Assembly (NCBI GenBank): GCA_900555635.1
Contig: USLU01000026.1
Location: 1-61,268 of the forward strand
Origin: an uncultured Bacteroides sp.
Lineage (GTDB): Bacteria; Bacteroidota; Bacteroidia; Bacteroidales; Bacteroidaceae
Direction of reading: 5' to 3'
DNA: 61,268 nt
Below are positions 1 through 7,150 of the stretch, piece by piece. How positions within the stretch are numbered: the first letter of the stretch is position 1; the number at the start of each line of letters is the position of its first letter. Position numbers and translations under genes: made by a program. Below the pieces are notes generated by a model. That model saw only the letters and a list, made by a program, of their open reading frames with translations. It was not told the origin of the DNA and did no database searches.

Positions 1-17
1 AGTTGTTTGTCGTGTCG

Positions 18-55
18 GGAGGAGTGGAGAGTGATTCTTAGCTCCTCCTTTTTTT
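18..55 (+). terminator. Intrinsic terminator of an upstream off-window gene
   Basis: The stem GGAGGAG (18-24) pairs with CTCCTCC (42-48) and is followed directly by seven T (49-55). It would end transcription entering from the left. The gene it serves lies outside the window. Confidence 0.65.
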
Positions 56-112
56 GCCCTTTTTGTAATCTATTTTCTTCCTCTTTTTGACGTTATAAAA
101 AAACTCATTCCC

Positions 113-200
113 TTTTTACTAAAAACCGGATGGATTTTTACTAAATCTTCGACAGATTTTTACTAAATTTTTGGGGAAGATTTACTAAAAATTATTTCGT
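113..200. repeat. 22-bp-period tandem array 1 (TTTTTACTAAA)
   Basis: Copies start at 113, 135, 157 and 179, exactly 22 bp apart. Each begins with TTTTTACTAAA (the last with GATTTACTAAA), followed by about 11 bp that differ between copies. The array fills the gap between the terminator at 18-55 and the promoter at 317-347. No protein or RNA gene is visible in 56-404. Function unknown; see findings for the family. Confidence 0.85.
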
Positions 201-316
201 GCCCTACAGTACCTTCTGAGGCCGATTTCAGGTTATCCTCCTAAAGATAGCATTTGTCAAATAAAGTGATGTAATATGGCTTTCCGGATTATTTTTATAA
301 TTTTCTTCCTGAATCG

Positions 317-347
317 CTTGTTATTCTAAAAAGAATATATACTTTTG
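317..347 (+). promoter_or_regulatory. Bacteroides-type promoter of the ABC/GntR operon
   Basis: The -33-like CTTG (317-320) is separated by 19 bp from TACTTTTG (340-347), a full match to the TAnnTTTG -7 consensus of the Bacteroides housekeeping sigma factor. Transcription would begin near 355. This rules out an ATG at 345 as the start of the first gene and supports the ATG at 405. Confidence 0.7.
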
Positions 348-404
348 TGGTGTACTATTATACTAATACACATAAACAATGTAATCTTTAATAGATCCAA
401 GCGT

Positions 405-1259
405 ATGTTACAAGTAGAAAACATTTCATTTAGCTATCGCAGGGGCAAGAAAGAAGTCCTGAGCGATTTTTCGCTTTCGCTGGAGAAGGGTAGGGTATAC
501 GGATTGCTGGGAAAGAACGGAGCCGGTAAATCTACACTGCTTTATCTGATGAGCGGTTTGCTCACTTCCAAACATGGGAGAGTGATGTATAACGATATCG
601 ATGTTCGCCGTCGGTTGCCTGCCACGTTACAGGATATGTTCCTGGTACCCGAAGAATTTGAGTTGCCTCCGATTTCACTGGTAAGCTATATCGAGTTAAA
701 CAGTCCCTTTTATCCTCGTTTCAGCAAAGAGGATATGGTGAAGTATCTGCATTATTTCGAAATGGACTTGGATGCAGACTTGAAAGCTTTGTCTATGGGA
801 CAAAAGAAAAAAATCTTTATGAGCTTTGCATTGGCTACCAATACATCATTGTTGCTGATGGATGAGCCAACCAATGGATTGGATATTCCGGGAAAGAGCC
901 AGTTCCGCAAGTTTATCGCTTCGGGAATGTCGGATGATAAAACGATTGTGATCTCTACGCACCAAGTTCGTGATATTGATAAGGTGCTGGATCATGTATT
1001 GATCATGGATAATAGCCATGTCTTGCTGGATCAGTCTATCACCGGTATCTGTGACAAGTTACTGTTTGTAGAAAGTGACGACCGTGAGCTGGCTAAGACT
1101 GCACTCTATACGCTTCCGTCCGTACAAGGAAATCTCCTTTTATTGCCTAATACGGAAAATGAAGAATCGGAAATTAATCTAGAACTGCTATTTGGCGCTA
1201 CACTTGCTACGCCCGATAAGATAGCTGAATTGTTTCACTCTAAAACAAACGGACAATGA
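405..1259 (+). CDS. ABC transporter ATP-binding subunit
   Basis: A cytoplasmic ATPase subunit of 284 aa that would power the membrane protein encoded next. Walker A GKNGAGKST is at residues 36-44, the signature is LSMGQ near 127-131, and Walker B LLLMDEPTNGLD is near 150. I chose the ATG at 405 because an in-frame ATG at 345 lies inside the promoter. The stop overlaps the next gene's start (ATGA), so translation is coupled. The pairing with a polytopic subunit and a YtrA-type GntR regulator resembles the bacitracin/acetoin-type ABC operons of Firmicutes. The substrate is not known from sequence. Confidence 0.9.
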   Translation: MLQVENISFSYRRGKKEVLSDFSLSLEKGRVYGLLGKNGAGKSTLLYLMSGLLTSKHGRVMYNDIDVRRRLPATLQDMFLVPEEFELPPISLVSYIELNSPFYPRFSKEDMVKYLHYFEMDLDADLKALSMGQKKKIFMSFALATNTSLLLMDEPTNGLDIPGKSQFRKFIASGMSDDKTIVISTHQVRDIDKVLDHVLIMDNSHVLLDQSITGICDKLLFVESDDRELAKTALYTLPSVQGNLLLLPNTENEESEINLELLFGATLATPDKIAELFHSKTNGQ

Positions 1260-2086
1260 TACGCGATACATTTTTTAGTATGCACCGCTTTGTGGATGTA
1301 TGCCGCAAAGAGGTAGTAGAGAACTGGAGGACCTATATACTACGTTCCGTTATGGTTTATGGAATGATGGCTATAGTTTTTATTTGGGATGGATATTTTG
1401 ATTATCAAAGACTGGATATTCTCTCGCAAGGAGTAGATCCTCTGTGGGCATTCGAAGCCAGGTTATTCCTCTTTGGATTTGTTATTTGGGGATGTATCAG
1501 CGCATCGTTCGCCATGGAACGGATGAAGACTAAAACAAGCCGGACGGTTGTACTGATGACGCCTGCCACTGTGTTTGAGAAATTCTTTTCACGCTGGCTG
1601 ATAGCTACCTGCGGTTTTGTCGTCGTCTTTCTGATTGCTTTCAAAATGGCTGATTGGACGCGGGTTATCGTATATATGTTGAAATATCCCGATTCGGATA
1701 TAATATCTTCATTCCCGCTTTGGCAGTTCTGGACGAACTCAGGTGCGTTTTATGAGGCGGCAAATAGTGGTGGACCACGAATGATAGTATTTATAAGCGG
1801 GTGTTTGTTTATTCAGTCTTTCTTTATGCTGGGTAGTACTATTTGGCCGAAGAATGCGTTAATCAAGACTTTTTCGGCAGGAATAGGTATTGTAGTTGCA
1901 TATACTCTGTTTGCAGTAATGATGGGAAAAATGATTCTGCCCGATAATTTCTTTATGGCTAAGACGGATATCTCTGATGAAATGGTACTGGATGTGATGG
2001 TTGTCATTGGGCTTATCTTTACTCTTTTCAACTGGACAATTGCCTATTTCCGTTTCAAAGAATCTGAAATCATTAACCGCTGGTAA
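1256..2086 (+). CDS. ABC transporter permease-like membrane protein
   Basis: A 276-aa protein with about six hydrophobic segments (near residues 28-45, 68-85, 115-132, 172-192, 205-225 and 240-262) and short charged loops. It overlaps the ATPase gene by 4 bp and is followed 2 bp later by the GntR gene, so it is almost certainly the membrane partner of that ATPase. I recognise no specific permease family and the transported substrate is unknown. It could also be an ABC-2 type protein that senses or extrudes a membrane-active compound. Confidence 0.8.
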   Translation: MIRDTFFSMHRFVDVCRKEVVENWRTYILRSVMVYGMMAIVFIWDGYFDYQRLDILSQGVDPLWAFEARLFLFGFVIWGCISASFAMERMKTKTSRTVVLMTPATVFEKFFSRWLIATCGFVVVFLIAFKMADWTRVIVYMLKYPDSDIISSFPLWQFWTNSGAFYEAANSGGPRMIVFISGCLFIQSFFMLGSTIWPKNALIKTFSAGIGIVVAYTLFAVMMGKMILPDNFFMAKTDISDEMVLDVMVVIGLIFTLFNWTIAYFRFKESEIINRW

Positions 2087-2088
2087 TT

Positions 2089-2457
2089 ATGAATTTTAAA
2101 GAAAGTAAAGCCATCTACCTGCAAATAGCAGACCGCATTTGCGATGAAGTACTTCTCGGTCAATATCAGGAGGAAGAACGTATTCCTTCGGTACGGGAGT
2201 ATGCGGCTGTGGTAGAGGTTAATGCCAATACGGTGATGCGCTCGTACGATTACCTGCAAACGCAAGGGGTGATTTATAATAAACGGGGTATCGGCTATTT
2301 CGTGTCTGCCGGTGCACGTAAGTTAATCCTTTCGTTGCGGAAAGAATATTTTCTGAAAGAAGAAGTGGATTATTTCTTCAAACAGATATTTACATTGGGT
2401 ATTTCTGCCGAAGAACTGGCGGATATGTACCGCGAGTTTATGAAAAAACAGAATTAA
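2089..2457 (+). CDS. GntR family regulator, YtrA subfamily
   Basis: A 122-aa DNA-binding repressor. The winged helix-turn-helix spans about residues 10-75, with the family pattern IPSVREYA followed by NANTVMRSYDYLQ and a wing containing GIGYFV. The short C-terminal part lacks the large effector domain of FadR or HutC types, as in the YtrA subfamily, which usually controls a linked ABC transporter. Here it is the third gene of that operon, so autoregulation from the 317-347 promoter is the simplest model. Effector unknown. Confidence 0.88.
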   Translation: MNFKESKAIYLQIADRICDEVLLGQYQEEERIPSVREYAAVVEVNANTVMRSYDYLQTQGVIYNKRGIGYFVSAGARKLILSLRKEYFLKEEVDYFFKQIFTLGISAEELADMYREFMKKQN

Positions 2458-2469
2458 AAGAAGATAATT

Positions 2470-3276
2470 ATGAAACGTACAACCTACATAATGGCAGGCA
2501 TGCTGTTGGCAGGGCTGGTAGTGATAGCCGGTTGCCTGTTCTATATGTCTGCGCACGGAACCGATGTTAGAAATAATTCTCTGAATATAACAGGAGAAAT
2601 GAAAACGGTGAAGCTACCGGATTGCAAAATAGTGCAAGTATCGCTGAAGCAAGATAAGTCAGTAGAAGGCAGATGGATTGCTGTTGATGAAGGAAAATTC
2701 ATTGTGCAACCTGCTGATTCACTTGCAGGAAACATTACCTACCCGGATGGCTTGGACAAGTATATGTCAGTGCAAAACAATGGCGATACCTTGAATGTCG
2801 TATTGAATTTCTCGACCGATAAACTGGAAGAACAATTCCGGAATCGTCAGTGGTTCAGCGTAAACACAGGGCAAATCCTGTTGAGTGTCCCCTCAACGGT
2901 CGAGGGTATTATAGTGAAGGTCAATGGACTGACAACTGTTTTTAAAGATTTCAGCAGAGATTCGCTTGCGTTCGATATATATAACTCTGCAATCGTAGAG
3001 AACTGCCGTTTCAAGTCTCTGAATGCGAAGGCCGATGATCTGCAGTTGCAAAGCGGTGAAGTGCAGGACCTGTATCTGAACTTGGATCATGTATTGAGAT
3101 GGTCTGTAAAAGTAGATTCTTTTCAGATTGACACCGAACATTTATCGGGTAGCAGAGAACATCATAATCAGTTGCAGAAGGGCGAATGTCGCCAAGTGCT
3201 TTGGACGCCGTTGACTGACGGAGCATCCTTAACTATGAAATTGAATCAAACTACCCGGTTAGAAATGGAGAAATAA
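2470..3276 (+). CDS. Exported protein of unknown function, last gene of the ABC/GntR operon
   Basis: A 268-aa protein I do not recognise. The N terminus has Lys-Arg followed by a hydrophobic stretch that ends in VVIAGC, so it is either a lipoprotein (Cys22) or membrane anchored. The rest alternates short hydrophobic and polar residues, as in beta-rich proteins. It contains repeated phrases such as SLNAKADDLQLQSGEVQDL, reminiscent of adhesin-like beta-solenoid folds of the DUF4097 kind, but the match is not firm. It lies 12 bp after the GntR gene and before a strong terminator, so it belongs to the operon. Confidence 0.7.
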   Translation: MKRTTYIMAGMLLAGLVVIAGCLFYMSAHGTDVRNNSLNITGEMKTVKLPDCKIVQVSLKQDKSVEGRWIAVDEGKFIVQPADSLAGNITYPDGLDKYMSVQNNGDTLNVVLNFSTDKLEEQFRNRQWFSVNTGQILLSVPSTVEGIIVKVNGLTTVFKDFSRDSLAFDIYNSAIVENCRFKSLNAKADDLQLQSGEVQDLYLNLDHVLRWSVKVDSFQIDTEHLSGSREHHNQLQKGECRQVLWTPLTDGASLTMKLNQTTRLEMEK

Positions 3277-3300
3277 CATCGGCAAATCGCATAAAAGTAA

Positions 3301-3337
3301 GGCTGACTCAAAAACAGAATTGAGTCAGCCTTGTTTT
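3301..3337 (+). terminator. Intrinsic terminator of the ABC/GntR operon
   Basis: A perfect 11-bp stem, GGCTGACTCAA (3301-3311) with TTGAGTCAGCC (3320-3330), and an 8-nt loop, followed by TTGTTTT. It separates the operon from the dicarboxylate transporter. Confidence 0.85.
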
Positions 3338-3410
3338 GCTTTATTGAATTTCTTTTCTTTGTAACCAATAAATAGTTAAGATTCAAGTTTCTAAAATAAA
3401 TCTTTATGAT

Positions 3411-4721
3411 ATGATTCTACAATTAGCATTTGTCTTAGTTGCCATCATTATAGGTGCGCGTTTAGGAGGTATCGGCCTTGGAGTTATGGGTGGTATCGGA
3501 CTGGCAATCCTGGTCTTTGGCTTCGGATTGCAGCCCACCTCGCCTCCTATTGATGTAATGCTAATGATAGCTGCGGTTATTTCTGCCGCTTCGTGTATGC
3601 AGGCGGCAGGTGGTTTGGATTATATGGTGAGACTGGCGGAGAAGTTATTGCGTAAGAATCCGTCACAAGTTACCATCCTGAGCCCTATAGTAACTTATCT
3701 GTTTACGTTTATTGCCGGTACCGGGCATGTGGCCTATTCAGTGCTCCCGGTGATCGCCGAAGTTGCTACCGAAACCAAGATACGTCCCGAAAGGCCTTTA
3801 GGAATAGCCGTGATTGCTTCACAACAAGCTATTACGGCTAGTCCAATTTCGGCAGCAACGGTAGCACTGCTCGGGTTGCTGACGGGATTTGATATTACCC
3901 TGTTCGATATCTTGAAGATTACAATTCCTGCTACCATTATCGGCGTGCTGGTAGGAGCCTTGTTTTCAATGAAAGTGGGTAAGGAGTTGGTTGATGATCC
4001 TGAATATAAGAAGAGACTTGAAGAAGGTTATCTTAATACTAAGAAAATAGAAATAACGAGTTTGCATAACAAGCGTCATGCTTTGGTATCTGTGCTCATC
4101 TTTATTCTTGCTACGGTTTTTATTGTGTTCTTCGGTTCGTTTGATGGTTTGCGTCCTTCGTTTGTCATGGATGGTGAGACGGTGAAACTCGGTATGTCTG
4201 CAATCATAGAAATCATTATGCTATCTGCTGCCGCCCTTATTCTGCTGCTGACTAAGACAGATGGGATGAAAGCAACACAAGGTTCGGTATTTCCGGCAGG
4301 TATGCAAGCGGTTATTGCTATATTCGGCATCGCCTGGATGGGCGATACTTTCCTGCAAGGTAACTTGTTGCAATTAACCCAATCCATCGAAGGAGTAGTA
4401 CGGGAAATGCCTTGGCTATTCGGGATAGCCTTGTTTGTCATGTCCATTCTGCTTTATAGCCAGGCTGCTACAGTCCGTGCGTTGATGCCTTTGGGCATAG
4501 CCTTGGGTATTTCTCCTATGATATTGATTGCTTTGTTTCCCGCAGTAAATGGCTATTTCTTTATTCCTAACTACCCTACGGTAGTAGCTGCCATTAACTT
4601 TGACCGTACGGGGACAACCAAGATAGGAAAGTACGTATTGAATCACTCTTTTATGATGCCCGGACTTGTCTCGACTGTTGTAGCTATTGTACTGGGATTA
4701 CTGTTTATTGAAATATTCTGA
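3411..4721 (+). CDS. Anaerobic C4-dicarboxylate transporter (Dcu family)
   Basis: A 436-aa inner-membrane transporter of the DcuA/DcuB family (usual length 430-450 aa) with about eleven hydrophobic segments. In anaerobes this family exchanges fumarate, aspartate or malate for succinate. Bacteroides excretes succinate from fumarate respiration, so succinate efflux is a reasonable role. Family-typical stretches are the glycine-rich N terminus (GARLGGIGLGVMGGIGL), TFIAGTGHVAYSVLPVIAE near 104-122 and FIPNYPTVVAAINFDRTG near 382-400. It is monocistronic between two terminators. DcuA and DcuB cannot be told apart with confidence here. Confidence 0.92.
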   Translation: MILQLAFVLVAIIIGARLGGIGLGVMGGIGLAILVFGFGLQPTSPPIDVMLMIAAVISAASCMQAAGGLDYMVRLAEKLLRKNPSQVTILSPIVTYLFTFIAGTGHVAYSVLPVIAEVATETKIRPERPLGIAVIASQQAITASPISAATVALLGLLTGFDITLFDILKITIPATIIGVLVGALFSMKVGKELVDDPEYKKRLEEGYLNTKKIEITSLHNKRHALVSVLIFILATVFIVFFGSFDGLRPSFVMDGETVKLGMSAIIEIIMLSAAALILLLTKTDGMKATQGSVFPAGMQAVIAIFGIAWMGDTFLQGNLLQLTQSIEGVVREMPWLFGIALFVMSILLYSQAATVRALMPLGIALGISPMILIALFPAVNGYFFIPNYPTVVAAINFDRTGTTKIGKYVLNHSFMMPGLVSTVVAIVLGLLFIEIF

Positions 4722-4751
4722 TCGGAGAAGATAAGGAAAGAAGGGAAACAA

Positions 4752-4781
4752 AAAAAGAACCGCAGAAATGCGATTCTTTTT
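4752..4781. terminator. Bidirectional terminator between dcu and tRNA-fMet
   Basis: AAAAAGAACCGCA (4752-4764) pairs with TGCGATTCTTTTT (4769-4781), with one C-A mismatch and a GAAA tetraloop. It has A and T tracts on both sides, so it can serve the transporter on the plus strand and the tRNA on the minus strand. Confidence 0.75.
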
Positions 4782-4787
4782 ATTTAG

Positions 4788-4860
<73 letters not shown>

Positions 4861-4872
4861 ATTTTGTGAGTG

Positions 4873-4903
4873 CAAAGGTACGGCTTTTATCTGAATATGC
4901 AAA
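4873..4903 (-). promoter_or_regulatory. Promoter of tRNA-fMet
   Basis: On the minus strand TTTG (4903-4900) is followed after 19 bp by TACCTTTG (4880-4873). This is a perfect match to both Bacteroides consensus boxes with ideal spacing. The tRNA 5' end lies 12 bp downstream. Confidence 0.85.
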
Positions 4904-5027
4904 TATTTCTCCTATTATTTTTAATAAAAAATGCATCTTAATACATAACACATTGATAGATAGATTACTAATAAACGAACTTTTTTCTTCTACTTTCCTT
5001 CCTTATTGTTAATAAAATAATCATTTC

Positions 5028-5059
5028 CTTGTAGGTTATACAGAAAAGTTTTACTTTTG
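5028..5059 (+). promoter_or_regulatory. Promoter of the TetR-fabG operon
   Basis: CTTG (5028-5031), a 20-bp spacer and TACTTTTG (5052-5059) match the Bacteroides -33/-7 pattern. The ATG of the TetR gene is at 5091, leaving a short leader. Confidence 0.7.
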
Positions 5060-5090
5060 CACATATAATATAGCAATGTGCAATTAATCT

Positions 5091-5675
5091 ATGACCGTAT
5101 CGAAGACAAAAGCTAAATTAGTAGACGTTGCCCGTCAACTCTTTGCAAAGATGGGTGTCGAGAATACTACAATGAATGATATCGCCCTCGCTTCTAAAAA
5201 AGGTAGGAGAACCCTCTATACCTATTTTAAGAGTAAGGAAGATATATATTTGGCAGTTGTCGAGTCCGAATTGGATATTCTCTCGGATATGATGAAGCGA
5301 GTTGCGGAGAAGAATATTCAGCCTGACGAGAAACTGATGGAGATGATTTATACTCATCTGGATGCGGTGAAAGAAGTGGTTTTCCGTAACGGTACACTTC
5401 GGGCAACCTTCTTCCGCGATATCTGGAGAGTAGAAAAGGTGCGCAAGCGTTTCGATGCCAAAGAAATTCAGCTTTTCAGAGAAGTGCTTCGCGAAGGTAT
5501 GGAGAAGGGTGTTTTTCAAATAGATGACTTGAACATGACTGCCGAGATTGTGCACTACAGCGTCAAGGGTATTGAAGCTCCCTATATCCGCGGACATGTC
5601 GGAGCATATCTTGACGATGAGACGCGTGATAATTACGTGACTCGCCTGGTGCTTGGCGCCTTAGGAAAGAAATAA
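5091..5675 (+). CDS. TetR/AcrR family transcriptional regulator
   Basis: A 194-aa regulator. The N-terminal helix-turn-helix lies at about residues 23-46, with TTMNDIALASKKGRRTLYTY followed by FKSKEDIYLAVV, the standard TetR DNA-binding region. The C-terminal ligand domain is all-helical and poorly conserved. It sits 29 bp upstream of fabG in the same direction, so control of fatty-acid or beta-oxoacyl metabolism and of itself is a fair inference. The ligand cannot be predicted. Confidence 0.9.
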   Translation: MTVSKTKAKLVDVARQLFAKMGVENTTMNDIALASKKGRRTLYTYFKSKEDIYLAVVESELDILSDMMKRVAEKNIQPDEKLMEMIYTHLDAVKEVVFRNGTLRATFFRDIWRVEKVRKRFDAKEIQLFREVLREGMEKGVFQIDDLNMTAEIVHYSVKGIEAPYIRGHVGAYLDDETRDNYVTRLVLGALGKK

Positions 5676-5704
5676 ATTACATTAATCAATAATTTAAAAA
5701 TTGT

Positions 5705-6451
5705 ATGGGATTATTAGATGGTAAAACAGCCATTGTAACCGGTGCTGCACGTGGTATCGGTAAGGCTATCGCTTTGAAGTTCGCTCAAGAAGGAGCAAAT
5801 ATCGCATTCACTGACTTGGTGATTGATGCAAATGCTGAAGCTACAGCAAAAGAAATCGAAGCATTAGGCGTAAAAGCTAAAGGTTATGCTTCTAATGCAG
5901 CCAACTTTGAAGATACTGCCAAGGTAGTAGAAGAAATCCATAAAGACTTCGGCCGTATCGATATTCTGGTAAACAATGCCGGTATTACACGCGATGGTCT
6001 GATGATGCGTATGAGCGAACAACAATGGGACATGGTTATCAATGTAAACTTGAAATCAGCTTTCAACTTTGTTCATGCTTGTACTCCGATCATGATGCGT
6101 CAAAAAGCAGGTAGCATTATCAATATGGCTTCTGTAGTAGGTGTTCATGGTAATGCCGGTCAGGCAAACTACGCCGCTTCTAAAGCCGGTATGATTGCAT
6201 TGGCTAAATCTATCGCACAAGAATTGGGCTCTCGTGGCATCCGTGCCAACGCCATCGCTCCGGGCTTCATCCTCACGGATATGACAGCAGCTTTATCCGA
6301 CGAAGTAAGAGCCGAATGGGCTAAGAAGATTCCTTTGCGTCGCGGTGGTACACCTGAAGATGTAGCAAACATCGCTACCTTCCTGGCTTCTGATATGTCT
6401 TCATACGTATCAGGACAAGTAATTCAGGTAGATGGTGGAATGAATATGTAA
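5705..6451 (+). CDS. fabG: 3-oxoacyl-[acyl-carrier-protein] reductase FabG
   Basis: A 248-aa short-chain dehydrogenase, the usual FabG length. It reduces 3-oxoacyl-ACP to 3-hydroxyacyl-ACP with NADPH in type II fatty-acid synthesis in the cytoplasm. The cofactor motif TGAARGIG is at residues 12-19 and NNAGITRDG near 87-95. The catalytic Ser-Tyr-Lys lies in NMASVVGVHG and YAASKAG (about 138-160), and the C-terminal SGQVIQVDGG is also typical. Only 4 bp separate it from the pseudouridine synthase gene. A TetR-linked FabG paralogue outside a fab cluster could act on a special acyl substrate. Confidence 0.93.
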   Translation: MGLLDGKTAIVTGAARGIGKAIALKFAQEGANIAFTDLVIDANAEATAKEIEALGVKAKGYASNAANFEDTAKVVEEIHKDFGRIDILVNNAGITRDGLMMRMSEQQWDMVINVNLKSAFNFVHACTPIMMRQKAGSIINMASVVGVHGNAGQANYAASKAGMIALAKSIAQELGSRGIRANAIAPGFILTDMTAALSDEVRAEWAKKIPLRRGGTPEDVANIATFLASDMSSYVSGQVIQVDGGMNM

Positions 6452-6455
6452 AAAA

Positions 6456-7127
6456 ATGACTGTCATATACGAAGACAATCATATCATAATAGTCAACAAG
6501 ACCGCTTCCGAGATCGTTCAGGGAGACAAAACAGGGGATACACCGCTTTCGGAAACCATTAAAGCGTATCTGAAAGCAAAGTACAACAAGCCTGGTAATG
6601 TCTTTATCGGTGTTACCCACCGTCTGGACCGCCCCGTGAGCGGTCTTGTTGTTTTTGCCAAGACCAGTAAAGCGCTTTCACGGTTGAATGAAATGTTTAA
6701 GAATAGTGGGGTGAAGAAAACTTATTGGGCGGTGGTAAAAAAACAGCCTCGCGAGGTTGAAGGCGAACTGGTGCACTATTTGGTACGTAACGAGAAACAG
6801 AACAAAAGTTATGCGTATGAGGAAGAAAAGCCGGGCAGTAAGAAAGCAATATTGCACTACCGGCTTATCGGAAAATCGCAGAACTATTATTTGTTGGAGA
6901 TAGACTTGAAGACCGGACGGCATCATCAGATCCGTTGCCAATTGGCGAAGATGGGATGTCCCATTAAAGGAGACTTGAAATACGGCTCTCCACGCTCTAA
7001 TCCGGACGGAAGTATTTGCCTGCATGCACGTTTCATTCGCTTTGTGCATCCGGTATCGAAGGAAGTGATTGAGGTGGAAGCACCTGTACCTTCCGGTAAT
7101 CTGTGGAATGGTTTTGAATCGATATAA
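6456..7127 (+). CDS. RluA family RNA pseudouridine synthase
   Basis: A 223-aa single-domain synthase that isomerises uridine to pseudouridine in rRNA or tRNA. The catalytic motif THRLDRPVSGLVVFAKT carries Asp58. The second conserved block is DLKTGRHHQIRCQLA (about 151-165) and the third is YGSPRSNPDGSICLHA. There is no N-terminal S4 domain, so it resembles the short RluA/TruC-like group rather than RluC or RluD. The target position is unknown. It starts 4 bp after fabG and belongs to the same transcript. Confidence 0.9.
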   Translation: MTVIYEDNHIIIVNKTASEIVQGDKTGDTPLSETIKAYLKAKYNKPGNVFIGVTHRLDRPVSGLVVFAKTSKALSRLNEMFKNSGVKKTYWAVVKKQPREVEGELVHYLVRNEKQNKSYAYEEEKPGSKKAILHYRLIGKSQNYYLLEIDLKTGRHHQIRCQLAKMGCPIKGDLKYGSPRSNPDGSICLHARFIRFVHPVSKEVIEVEAPVPSGNLWNGFESI

Positions 7128-7150
7128 ACCTACTTAAAACTCTACTCATA

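Noticed and set aside
113..200. 22-bp arrays as CRISPR arrays
   Set aside because: The conserved parts are 11-18 bp and the variable parts about 10 bp, far below CRISPR repeat and spacer lengths. No cas gene is in the window.
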